Below, piece by piece: positions 8,023 through 16,489 of a DNA stretch of 64,000 nt (the stretch's first letter is position 1; every line of letters begins with the position of its first letter). The DNA lies in the NCBI GenBank assembly GCA_016795155.1, contig JAEUIE010000015.1, positions 62,001 to 126,000 of the forward strand, written 5' to 3'. The stretch is from Planctomycetia bacterium. GTDB lineage: Bacteria; Planctomycetota; Planctomycetia; Gemmatales; HRBIN36. The notes beneath the pieces were generated by a model. It did no database searches. It was given only the letters and a program-made list of their open reading frames with translations, and was not told where the DNA came from. A program made the translations under genes and the position numbers.

Positions 8023-9930
8023 GTGGATGCACGTACCCTGGAACTGCTGGAATTTGATAAGGTACGCCAGGCTGTTGCTGCACGTACCATTACTTCGCTT
8101 GGTCAGGAGCTTGCAGGACAAATCGCACCATTATCTGAAATCAGCGTCATTGATCGCCAATTGACACTGGTAACCGAGATGACGGAGGCGTTGAATGCCA
8201 AACTGTCACCGCCCTTGAGTGGCGTTTCAGATATTCGCATGTTGCTTCGCCGTGCTTCGATTGGCAGCATGTTGAGTGCGAGTGAAATCAACAAGGTGAA
8301 GGAAGTACTGGAAGCCACCGGCGCTGTGTTTCGGTACAGAATGAAACTGGAACCACGCTGGCATTATCTGATTAATCTGCTGGCTAAAATCGAAGATATG
8401 GGCAATCTGGCCAGAACGATTGAAGGCTCAATCGATGCTCGGAGTCAAGTTCTCGACATGGCCAGCCCGGCTTTGTCCAGCATCCGATTCAGGTTGCATG
8501 AACTCGAAGAACGCATTCAGTTGGAATTAAAACGCATCTTGCGAGACCCGGTTGTTCGTTCGGCATTGCGGTTTCCAAATACCACTCTGTCAGGCGATCA
8601 TCATGTATTACCCGTAGCCATCAATCACAGGCAAAAAGTGCCCGGTGTTGTGCATCGCACCAGCAGCAGTGGCGATACCGTTTACATCGAACCAGCATCG
8701 TTGGCGAACTACAACGCTGAACGGTCTTTGATCAAGGTGGAGGAAGAAAAAGAGATTTCCAGAATCCTCCGGCATCTAACAGCTCAGATCGCCCAGGTGG
8801 CCAAACTGCTACAGGTAGCCCTGGAACATTTAGCACAGTTGGACCTGATTCAGGCAAAATCGAAATACAGCATCGATTATGACATGCATCGCCCCAACAT
8901 CACGACGGAGAATACGCTATGGCTACATAATGCTCGTCATCCCGTCTTGTTGCAACTGTTTCGGACTGCATCTACAGAATTGCCTGGGAAGCAGGTTGTG
9001 CCTATTGATGTCAGACTAGGCTCAGAGTACGACATTCTCGTAATCACTGGGCCAAACACCGGTGGTAAGACTGTTACGCTTAAAACCGTTGGCCTGCTTT
9101 GCATCATGGCTCAGTCGGGTATGCATATACCAGCCCTGCCCGGCAGCACGACTCCATTGCTGCAGCATGTACTTGCCGATATTGGCGATGAGCAAAGCCT
9201 GGAGCAATCACTGAGTACCTTCAGCTCCCATATATCCCGAATCCGGGATATCTTCAAAGTCTGCAATGAACATACGCTGATTCTGCTGGATGAACTGGGT
9301 GCAGGTACCGACCCCTCTGAAGGTGCAGCCATTGGCAGGGCCATACTGGATCAATTAATTGGCAGAAAATGTCTCGCTTTGGTAACGACACACCTTGGCG
9401 ACTTGAAAACCTATGCATTTCACAATGCCCGAGCTGAAAATGCCGCAGTGGAATTTGATGTTGCCAGCCTGCAGCCGACCTACAGGTTGCTCGTTGGTCA
9501 ATTTGGGCGCAGTTGTGCACTACAAATAGCCAAGCGATTGGAATTGCCAGCGGAGTTGATGAAGCGTGCCAGGCATTATCTTCGAAAACGCAAGCAACGC
9601 AACCACAGTGAGATGGAGAAATTACAGGCGGCCCGAGAGCAAGCTGAACTGGCACGGCATCAAGCACACCTGGCAGAAGTAAATGCATTGCAACTGAAAA
9701 AGGAGTATGAACTGCAACAGCAGGAGCTGCAAAAGCAGAAAAAGTACGAAGAAATGTTGAATCAGTTCCGAATTTCATTGCGACCAGGACAGACTGTGTC
9801 AGTTGATCGATTTGATCAGCCTGGAACTGTCGTTCGTGTGGATCGCTCACGAGGGATTGTGGTTATCAAGGCTGGTCTGGGACAATGGGAGGTTGGCCTT
9901 AATGAAATCAAGCCATCGCAGGGTTTGTGA
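8023..9930 (+). CDS. mutS2: MutS2 ATPase lacking the C-terminal Smr domain
   Basis: The 635-residue protein starts at a GTG; no in-frame ATG lies nearby. It has the MutS-type helical core with the clamp region, Walker A TGPNTGGKTVTLK near residues 342-354, Walker B LILLDELGAGTDPSEGAA, and a coiled coil of Gln/Glu/Lys-rich helices (about 520-590). It then has a KOW-like barrel (PGQTVSVDRFDQPGTVVRV) and stops. Typical MutS2 is about 780 residues and ends with a Smr endonuclease domain, which is absent here; the following 84 bases hold no such coding sequence. The ATPase is intact, so branched-DNA or collided-ribosome binding could persist without Smr cleavage. Confidence 0.94.
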   Translation: MDARTLELLEFDKVRQAVAARTITSLGQELAGQIAPLSEISVIDRQLTLVTEMTEALNAKLSPPLSGVSDIRMLLRRASIGSMLSASEINKVKEVLEATGAVFRYRMKLEPRWHYLINLLAKIEDMGNLARTIEGSIDARSQVLDMASPALSSIRFRLHELEERIQLELKRILRDPVVRSALRFPNTTLSGDHHVLPVAINHRQKVPGVVHRTSSSGDTVYIEPASLANYNAERSLIKVEEEKEISRILRHLTAQIAQVAKLLQVALEHLAQLDLIQAKSKYSIDYDMHRPNITTENTLWLHNARHPVLLQLFRTASTELPGKQVVPIDVRLGSEYDILVITGPNTGGKTVTLKTVGLLCIMAQSGMHIPALPGSTTPLLQHVLADIGDEQSLEQSLSTFSSHISRIRDIFKVCNEHTLILLDELGAGTDPSEGAAIGRAILDQLIGRKCLALVTTHLGDLKTYAFHNARAENAAVEFDVASLQPTYRLLVGQFGRSCALQIAKRLELPAELMKRARHYLRKRKQRNHSEMEKLQAAREQAELARHQAHLAEVNALQLKKEYELQQQELQKQKKYEEMLNQFRISLRPGQTVSVDRFDQPGTVVRVDRSRGIVVIKAGLGQWEVGLNEIKPSQGL

Positions 9931-10014
9931 AAGTACTGTTACGCTGTCTTGTCTAATGCGAATTCGAAAGCATACTGATTGTAACGCTGCAACCCGTCAT
10001 TGAGTGCTAAGACA

Positions 10015-11700
10015 ATGCGTAAATTGCCACTCTGTATTCCTGGTTTGGTCATTCTGACATGTGTTCTAGCGTTCCATCCTTCTTATTCCCGAGAAACCAT
10101 TGTCAAATCCCGAGCAACGCCCAAGTTGTTGCTGCTGGTAGTATTTGATCAACTGCGAGGAGATTACCTGCAGCGGTGGAGTGAGCTTTACGGAGAGAAT
10201 GGATTCAAAAAGCTGATGCAGGAAGGAAGATGGTATTCCAATTGCCATTACCCATATTCGATGACGGTGACAGGAGCCGGGCATGCCACGCTTGGGACAG
10301 GTTGTACACCGGCGCAACATGGCATCGTTGAAAATGACTGGTATGACAGATCAACTCGTACTGAAGCATATTGTGCATCCATGTATGATCGTTACAAAAT
10401 GATTCCTGAAGGTGCTCGCAGTAAAGCAGGAAAGGACTCAGGTGGTGCGCCTGATCGGTTAATGGTGCCTGCACTAGGCGATGTGGTTAAAGCAGCTACC
10501 AGCAACAAAGGCAAAGTAATCGGTATTTCCATGAAGGATCGAGGTGGTGTTCTACCTACGGGTAAGAAAGCCGATATTTGTTATTGGTACGATAACAACG
10601 AGGGAGCATTTGTTACATCTAGCTTTTACACAGATAGACTGCCAAGTTACATGCAGCAGTTCAATCAGCAGAAGTATGCAGATAAATGGTTCGGTCGTAA
10701 CTGGGAGCGTTTACGAACCGACATTGATTACGAAAAGTATTCCGGACCGGATGATCAGACAGGTGAAGGTACTGGAACAAGCCAGGGTAGAGTATTTCCG
10801 CATTCCATGACCGGCGGATTGAGTAAACCCGGTTCCAAATTTTATGATGCAGTCTACAATTCACCTTTTGGCAACGATTTAACCTGGGCTGCAGCTAAAG
10901 TAGTTATTGAGAACGAGCAACTGGGAATGGATGATGAAACCGATTATCTGGCCATCAGCTTTTCTTCCAACGATGCTGTAGGACATATCTGGGGGCCTGA
11001 TTCGCAAGAGATTCTGGATATTACTCTCCGAAGCGATCGCCTGATAGCGGAAATGATCGGCTATCTCGATGAGCGGGTTGGCAAAGACAACTATGTGCTG
11101 GCATTGTCTTCTGATCATGGCGTCTGCCCCATTCCTGAAATACAGCAGAAACTGGGACTCAAGCCTGGCCGGGTTGAAGTCAAATTGACATTGAAAGAAT
11201 TGGAAACCTATCTGGCACGCAAGTACCCCGTCAATGGTAAGTGGATTGATGCGGCAACTGGTGCTGGACTGTACATCAATCACCAATCGTTGAAGCACGC
11301 AGGTATCGAGAAGAAACAGATGGAAACAGAGATAGCTGCCTGGTTCAAATCAAAGGACTATGTCAAGGAAGTGTTTACACGCACAGAAATCATGTCAACT
11401 GCACCGCTGGAAGGCTTTGGCGAGCCTATTCGACTTTGTTTCCATGCTGAGCGGTCAGGCGATGTATTTCCGGTACTGCAGCCCTACTGGTTTCTGAGCA
11501 CCTATAAAACAGGCACCACGCATGGTTCGCCGCATGAGTACGACACGCATGTGCCGTTGCTCTTTTACGGCAGTAAGGTGAATGCTGGCGTATCACGCGA
11601 ACGCGTGTCGCCTCAACTGGCTGCGGTTGGACTAGCTGCAACGATTGGTGGAAAACTGGAACACTCAACCGTTCAGATTCCCGGCGACTTGTTTAAGTAG
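10015..11700 (+). CDS. PafA-like alkaline phosphatase, exported
   Basis: From the ATG at 10015 (561 residues) a Sec signal peptide is followed by an alkaline-phosphatase-superfamily domain. A TTG 15 bases upstream is possible but would add charged residues ahead of the signal. The nucleophile block MTVTGAGHATLGTG (Thr before GAGH), the KDRGGVLPTGKKAD block resembling the Lys/Arg phosphate clamp of Elizabethkingia PafA, SSDHG and HGSPHEYDTHVP metal-ligand motifs are all visible. PafA enzymes release phosphate from monoesters in the periplasm independently of phosphate level. The 3' end overlaps the stop of the convergent methyltransferase gene by eight bases. Nucleotide pyrophosphatase or phosphodiesterase activity cannot be excluded. 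Confidence 0.92.
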   Translation: MRKLPLCIPGLVILTCVLAFHPSYSRETIVKSRATPKLLLLVVFDQLRGDYLQRWSELYGENGFKKLMQEGRWYSNCHYPYSMTVTGAGHATLGTGCTPAQHGIVENDWYDRSTRTEAYCASMYDRYKMIPEGARSKAGKDSGGAPDRLMVPALGDVVKAATSNKGKVIGISMKDRGGVLPTGKKADICYWYDNNEGAFVTSSFYTDRLPSYMQQFNQQKYADKWFGRNWERLRTDIDYEKYSGPDDQTGEGTGTSQGRVFPHSMTGGLSKPGSKFYDAVYNSPFGNDLTWAAAKVVIENEQLGMDDETDYLAISFSSNDAVGHIWGPDSQEILDITLRSDRLIAEMIGYLDERVGKDNYVLALSSDHGVCPIPEIQQKLGLKPGRVEVKLTLKELETYLARKYPVNGKWIDAATGAGLYINHQSLKHAGIEKKQMETEIAAWFKSKDYVKEVFTRTEIMSTAPLEGFGEPIRLCFHAERSGDVFPVLQPYWFLSTYKTGTTHGSPHEYDTHVPLLFYGSKVNAGVSRERVSPQLAAVGLAATIGGKLEHSTVQIPGDLFK

Positions 11701-12421
11701 TCAGTGGTTTGCGACACAGAACCTGATATTGGGTGCCTAGCGGCCAGGATGAAATGACTGTTTCAAGTGGCCTGCACCATTTCAGGAATTTCGGGAAAAT
11801 AAACAGATAATCTGTTCTGAGAACTTCGAAGCCAGCTTGCTTCAGAAGATTTCTGGATTCTCTGGGTGTCAGAGTGATGGCATCTCTATCAAATGGAATG
11901 CGACTCATGACATAGCGCGTTGCTGGGTTCCAGGGATTGTTTTCCCAGAATGCGAAAATCCCACCAGGCTTGAGTGAGCGGAAAACAGTTGCAACAGCTT
12001 CGGGGCGCACAGCAACGGGAATGTGGTGGAATACACCATTGCAGAATGCCAGGTCAAAATCACCTTCTGGCTTGAATTCAGTCAGAGGAACAAACTGTCG
12101 ATCAGGATGAGCATGAAGTTGCTGAGCCTGCGTTATGGACTCAATTGATAGATCAGTTCCGGTGACTTTCTTGACACCCGGTAGTTGATGCAGGAGTGGA
12201 ACGCTGGTCCCAGTTCCGCATCCAAAATCGAATGCAAGACTCGGTGTAAATGCGAGCTTTTCCAGACAATTCTTCAGAAACTGGATTCGACCTGTAGCAA
12301 AATACTCTTTTGATTCACCAGAGACGGCTAGCCCCTGTTGCAATGCTTCATCGTAGTTTGTTGCAAAGCGATCAAATTCTGCATCTGATTTCTGAGCAGG
12401 TGGTTCTGCAGTCGCATTCAT
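11693..12421 (-). CDS. Class I SAM-dependent methyltransferase
   Basis: A 242-residue methyltransferase starting at the ATG at 12421, whose last bases overlap the TGA of the upstream glycosyltransferase (ATGA, four bases), so the pair is translationally coupled. The SAM-binding motif I is FDFGCGTGTSVPLL, motif II is VTGTDLS, and motif post-I and IV are seen as FDLAFCNGVFHHIP and LKPGGIFAFWENN. The fold is of the UbiE/Methyltransf_25 type. Coupling with a polyprenyl-phosphate-type glycosyltransferase hints at a role in glycan or lipid-carrier modification, but the substrate is unknown. The gene ends inside the convergent phosphatase stop region. Confidence 0.9.
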   Translation of the reverse strand: MNATAEPPAQKSDAEFDRFATNYDEALQQGLAVSGESKEYFATGRIQFLKNCLEKLAFTPSLAFDFGCGTGTSVPLLHQLPGVKKVTGTDLSIESITQAQQLHAHPDRQFVPLTEFKPEGDFDLAFCNGVFHHIPVAVRPEAVATVFRSLKPGGIFAFWENNPWNPATRYVMSRIPFDRDAITLTPRESRNLLKQAGFEVLRTDYLFIFPKFLKWCRPLETVISSWPLGTQYQVLCRKPLTT

Positions 12422-13671
12422 GATCGTCGCATCCCAAGAACGCTGATGAAGAAGCTGCCAAAGAGAGTTTGAAAGCCCAGCATGCAAAGCGTTGCACCGG
12501 GGATGACCCAACGCATGGTAACTGCATAGTCTAACACGCCAAACCCGGCTTCCCACCATTGATTAATGGCACCGATCAATAATACCAGACCCGTCAGCCC
12601 TGCAAGTATCCCAACAATCAGCCCTCTTTCCAGTGTTGCCCACTGGAAAAAACGTGTCAGCCTGGGGTCAGGCGGTATCATTCCTTCACTGATCGCAAAC
12701 CGCTTGGTAAACAAGGCAAAAAGAACTGCCTGATAACCAACCATCAGGAAAAGACTGGAGAACAACAGGCTGTGGGCATCAAACGTAATTCCGCCTAACT
12801 TCACTGCAGGCAGTGCCAATGCATATCCCAGTATACCCAGGAAGATCAAGAACAGGCCAGGAATCAGAAAGAGCCAGCGCGGACTGTAGAGCAGGAAGAA
12901 TCGAAGAGTACGCCAGCCATCGCGCCAGGTTTTCAGATGCGGTGGATGAGCTTTTCTACCATCAGGGTGAAGTGTGATTGGCACTTCAGCAATTTTTGCA
13001 TTGAACAGGCTGGCCTTGATCACCATTTCAGTGGCGAATTCCATTCCGTAGCTGCGTAAATCCAGTCGCTTGTATAAGTCTTTGGTGAAGCCTCGTAGGC
13101 CACAATAAATATCGTTGATTGGAGCCTTGAACCAGAGCCGGCTCAGAAATGAAAAGAGAGGGTTGCCAAGCCAATAATGTAGAAATGGCATGGCTCCTTT
13201 TTTGATGGTTCCGCCGCCTCGGGGAAACCTGCAACCCTGAACCAGTTCATAACCGGCACGCAGTTGCTTCACAAACTTGTCTGACTCTCCGAAATCATAA
13301 CTGTCATCAGCATCGCCCATGATGATATATTTGCCATGAGCAGCATTAATGCCTCCCATGAGTGCATTACCGTAACCTTTGGCACTCACAGCAACAATAC
13401 GGGCGCCGTGCTCTTGTGCAATGGCTTGTGAACCATCGGTGCTGCCATTATCCGCAATGATAATCTCGCCTCGGATTCCCATCTTTTCGATGGCTGCATG
13501 GGCTTTTCGTACACAGGTGCCTACCGTATCTGCTTCATTCAGGCAGGGCATGACAATACTGAGTTCGTAGTCTGTCCTCTTTACAGGACTGTCTTGAATA
13601 TGAGTGATGAGTTCCTGTTCGGCGACTGGATGCATTTCGAATCCCTGAAAAGTGAAACACGGCAGTTTCAT
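12418..13671 (-). CDS. Family 2 glycosyltransferase with membrane C-terminus
   Basis: The 417-residue protein is a GT2 enzyme of the dolichol/polyprenyl-phosphate sugar transferase type. The GT-A domain shows LSIVMPCLNEADTVGTC, IIADNGSTDGS, the metal-binding GDADDSYDF and NDIYCGLRGF. From about residue 255 there are four membrane helices. An internal Met13 (13635) could be the true start; the family usually begins a few residues before the first strand. It is translationally coupled to the downstream methyltransferase by an ATGA overlap. Likely roles are transfer of a sugar to a lipid carrier for envelope glycans. The M16 protease gene ends 18 bases upstream, so all three may be one minus-strand operon. 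Confidence 0.9.
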   Translation of the reverse strand: MKLPCFTFQGFEMHPVAEQELITHIQDSPVKRTDYELSIVMPCLNEADTVGTCVRKAHAAIEKMGIRGEIIIADNGSTDGSQAIAQEHGARIVAVSAKGYGNALMGGINAAHGKYIIMGDADDSYDFGESDKFVKQLRAGYELVQGCRFPRGGGTIKKGAMPFLHYWLGNPLFSFLSRLWFKAPINDIYCGLRGFTKDLYKRLDLRSYGMEFATEMVIKASLFNAKIAEVPITLHPDGRKAHPPHLKTWRDGWRTLRFFLLYSPRWLFLIPGLFLIFLGILGYALALPAVKLGGITFDAHSLLFSSLFLMVGYQAVLFALFTKRFAISEGMIPPDPRLTRFFQWATLERGLIVGILAGLTGLVLLIGAINQWWEAGFGVLDYAVTMRWVIPGATLCMLGFQTLFGSFFISVLGMRRS

Positions 13672-13689
13672 TCCACAAGGAACTATAGT

Positions 13690-16416
13690 TCATTTTTCCG
13701 CTTTTGGAGGCAGGACTTTGCCCTGCTGGTCAATTGCACCTGCTGCAATCGTTGTAAATTTCCCAGTGTGAATGTACTTTTTAGCCATTTCCCGAATTTG
13801 CTCAGGAGTTACAGATTCAACACTGTTTTTATACCGGTCATAATAATCCAACCCGAAACCGAATCGATTCAGATAGAGCAACCGTTGGGCGATGCTTTCA
13901 TTCGTTGTCATTAAAAAGGCAAGTTTACCTATCAGATACTGCTTGGTACTGGTAACTTCATATTCACTGGGAACTTCCTTTTGAAGCCTTTCGATCTCCT
14001 CCAGGAAAAGCTGTTTAACCCGTTGATAATTTCTGGCATCAGTACCGATGTAACACATGAATGTTCCAGGCTGGAGATCAGCGGAGTCCGTAATCGTTGC
14101 TGTAACGGTATATGCCAGCCCTTCCCTGTCGCGAAGCCGTGAAGAAAGTCGATCAGTGAAGCCGGAACCTGTTCCAAGCACATTGTCCATAACGAGCAGC
14201 TTGAAATAGTCGGGGTTATCTCGTGTGATTCCCAGATGCCCCATCAAAAACTGCAACTGTGCAGCCTGTGGCATCGTGATAATCCGTGTGCTGCCTTCCT
14301 TGGTGAAGGCAATTTCTGGTTGAGCATTCAGTAGTTGCAGTTTGCTGTCCCACTTTGCTGTCAGACTTTTGATGTGGTTGGTAACTTCTTCATAATCAAA
14401 ATCACCGACCACTGCGATTGTCAGGTTTTCAGGTGTCATGATTTTCCGATGAAACTGCAGACAATCTTCTCGGGTTAGCTGTTCAACCGATTGCAATGTA
14501 CCTCTCGATACCCTGCCCTTGAAGTGGGTACCATACACACTTTCCTGGAAAGCCATGAATGCTCGTGAAAGAGGCTCTTCATTCGCCTGGGCAATTTCAG
14601 ATTTCTGCTCTTCCTTCTTACGGGCAAAAGCTTCGCCAGGGAAATTGGAATGTAGCAGGCAATCAAAAAGCAAATCGAGTCCAAGCTTTGAATTATCTTT
14701 CAGTACCTTTACAACGCCACCTCCTGATGAAAGGCTCAGTGAACCTCCAACGTTTTCTATTGTTTCTGCAATCTGATTCTGTGTACGCTGCTCAGTTCCT
14801 TCTTCGAGCAGGCTTCCAGTCAGTAAAGCCAGACCTGATTGTGCCGCATCTTCATACTCCCTGACATACTTCAGTGATGTAGCTGCGACAACTATTGGCA
14901 TTCTTGAGTTCTGCAACATCAGAAGAGTCAGGCCGTTTGGAAGCACTACTTTTTTAGTTTGTTGCAGATTGACTGGTGAGCGGCCGCCTTCTGATTGCGT
15001 ATGTGAACGACGTTCTGGCTTGACCGCTGAGCCTACCGAACCGAGTGATGGTTCGGCTTTGGGGACAGACCAAACAATAACAGATTTATCCTGGAGCAGA
15101 TACTGTTGGGCTACTCTTTGAATATCTTGAGGTTTTACAATGGCCCACAGGCTGAACTGATTTTTCAGTTTGGAAACGGGAATCATGTGAATGGAGCTGG
15201 CAATGCTATCCGCCAGGCTATGTATGCTTTCACGACTGAATATGGTTTGTGTGATCAGAAGTCTTTGATATCGAGTCATTTCCTCAGCAGAAACTGTTTC
15301 AGTTGCAAGTCTGTTGAGTTCATGAACAATGAGCTTTTCGGCTTGAGCACGTTCTTTGCCTGGAATCAATTCAACTTGAATGTTCAGCCAGCCAGGATTT
15401 CTACCAGGTAAATGAGAGGCTGATACATCGAGTGCGATGCGTTCTTCAAGTACCAGTTTCTTGTAAAGTCGACTGGTTTTACCTGATGCCAGTACCATGC
15501 TGGCCATGTCGAGCGCTGTTTCATCTTCGTGGCCTTGAGGTATGGTGACAAAGGCCATCACCATGCGTGGCACGGGGAATTTGGAGGTGAATTCATGTCG
15601 CAACTGTTTGGTGGGCGTGATTGCAGTCCACTTGTGGCGTTCAGGCAACTTGGCAGAGGGGATGCTCTCCAGTTTAGATTTGATCTTGGCCAGTGCGATA
15701 TCAGGATCGAAACCACCAACCAGCACCACCGCTGCGTTATTGGGATGATACCAGTTGTTGTAATAGGTGGTTATCAAAGGTGCCGTTGCAGACCGCACAT
15801 GTTCTCGCTCGCCAATCACCGGATGGCCATAAGGTGATTCTTTGCCAAAAAGAAGCTGCAGCATGGCCTTCTCTTCAAGATCCCACGGAGTGTCTTCGTT
15901 GCGTGCCAATTCTTCGATGACAGCTCCTTTTTCCTGTTCAAATTCATGTTGTTTATCAATCAGCGTGCCTCGCATGCGTTCAGCTTCAATTTCAAGTCCC
16001 GTTTCCCAGCGATCCGCTGCGAAATCAAAATGATAATTGGTGATATCGTGATTGGTGTAGGCATTATTTGACCCGCCACTCCGTTGAGTCATTCGATCGA
16101 TATCGCCTGGCTTGAAACGGGCCGTGCCTTTGAACAGGAGATGTTCCAGATAATGCGATAACCCGGTGGCATTCTTGTCTTCGTCACAGGCTCCTACCTT
16201 GAAGCAAGTCATCATGGTCACGATGGGTGAGCCGGGGACAGGCAGAAGGTATACTTTCAATCCATTCGATAAGGTATGCTCACGCAGTGAGTCATATAAG
16301 TGAAGTGCTGCGGATGGAATGACAAATGATCTTGTTTCCTGAGTTCGAACTTTATCCTGCAGAACCAGGCACATAACCAGGGGCAGGAAGCACATTCCAG
16401 GAAACCGGCAAAACAT
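13690..16416 (-). CDS. M16 family zinc protease, fused active and inactive halves
   Basis: The 908-residue protein has an N-terminal hydrophobic signal or anchor (residues 1-20) followed by two M16 modules. The first carries the inverted zinc motif HYLEH (His88, Glu91, His92) and the third ligand Glu168 in GAVIEEL, plus the conserved Arg/Tyr block near the middle. The second, from about residue 480 (VVLPNGLTLLMLQNS), lacks HxxEH and should serve as the closing half of the clamshell. This two-in-one design resembles pitrilysin-like and many bacterial PqqL/YhjJ-type enzymes. AGGA seven bases upstream supports the ATG. It lies 18 bases from the glycosyltransferase gene on the same strand, and 73 bases from the divergent recG start. 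Confidence 0.92.
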   Translation of the reverse strand: MFCRFPGMCFLPLVMCLVLQDKVRTQETRSFVIPSAALHLYDSLREHTLSNGLKVYLLPVPGSPIVTMMTCFKVGACDEDKNATGLSHYLEHLLFKGTARFKPGDIDRMTQRSGGSNNAYTNHDITNYHFDFAADRWETGLEIEAERMRGTLIDKQHEFEQEKGAVIEELARNEDTPWDLEEKAMLQLLFGKESPYGHPVIGEREHVRSATAPLITTYYNNWYHPNNAAVVLVGGFDPDIALAKIKSKLESIPSAKLPERHKWTAITPTKQLRHEFTSKFPVPRMVMAFVTIPQGHEDETALDMASMVLASGKTSRLYKKLVLEERIALDVSASHLPGRNPGWLNIQVELIPGKERAQAEKLIVHELNRLATETVSAEEMTRYQRLLITQTIFSRESIHSLADSIASSIHMIPVSKLKNQFSLWAIVKPQDIQRVAQQYLLQDKSVIVWSVPKAEPSLGSVGSAVKPERRSHTQSEGGRSPVNLQQTKKVVLPNGLTLLMLQNSRMPIVVAATSLKYVREYEDAAQSGLALLTGSLLEEGTEQRTQNQIAETIENVGGSLSLSSGGGVVKVLKDNSKLGLDLLFDCLLHSNFPGEAFARKKEEQKSEIAQANEEPLSRAFMAFQESVYGTHFKGRVSRGTLQSVEQLTREDCLQFHRKIMTPENLTIAVVGDFDYEEVTNHIKSLTAKWDSKLQLLNAQPEIAFTKEGSTRIITMPQAAQLQFLMGHLGITRDNPDYFKLLVMDNVLGTGSGFTDRLSSRLRDREGLAYTVTATITDSADLQPGTFMCYIGTDARNYQRVKQLFLEEIERLQKEVPSEYEVTSTKQYLIGKLAFLMTTNESIAQRLLYLNRFGFGLDYYDRYKNSVESVTPEQIREMAKKYIHTGKFTTIAAGAIDQQGKVLPPKAEK

Positions 16417-16489
16417 ATTTGATCCTCGCTTGTGTCCAGTATGGCACTAATATGATGTTAGCCACACTGTCAATTTAGTTTATGACAAC

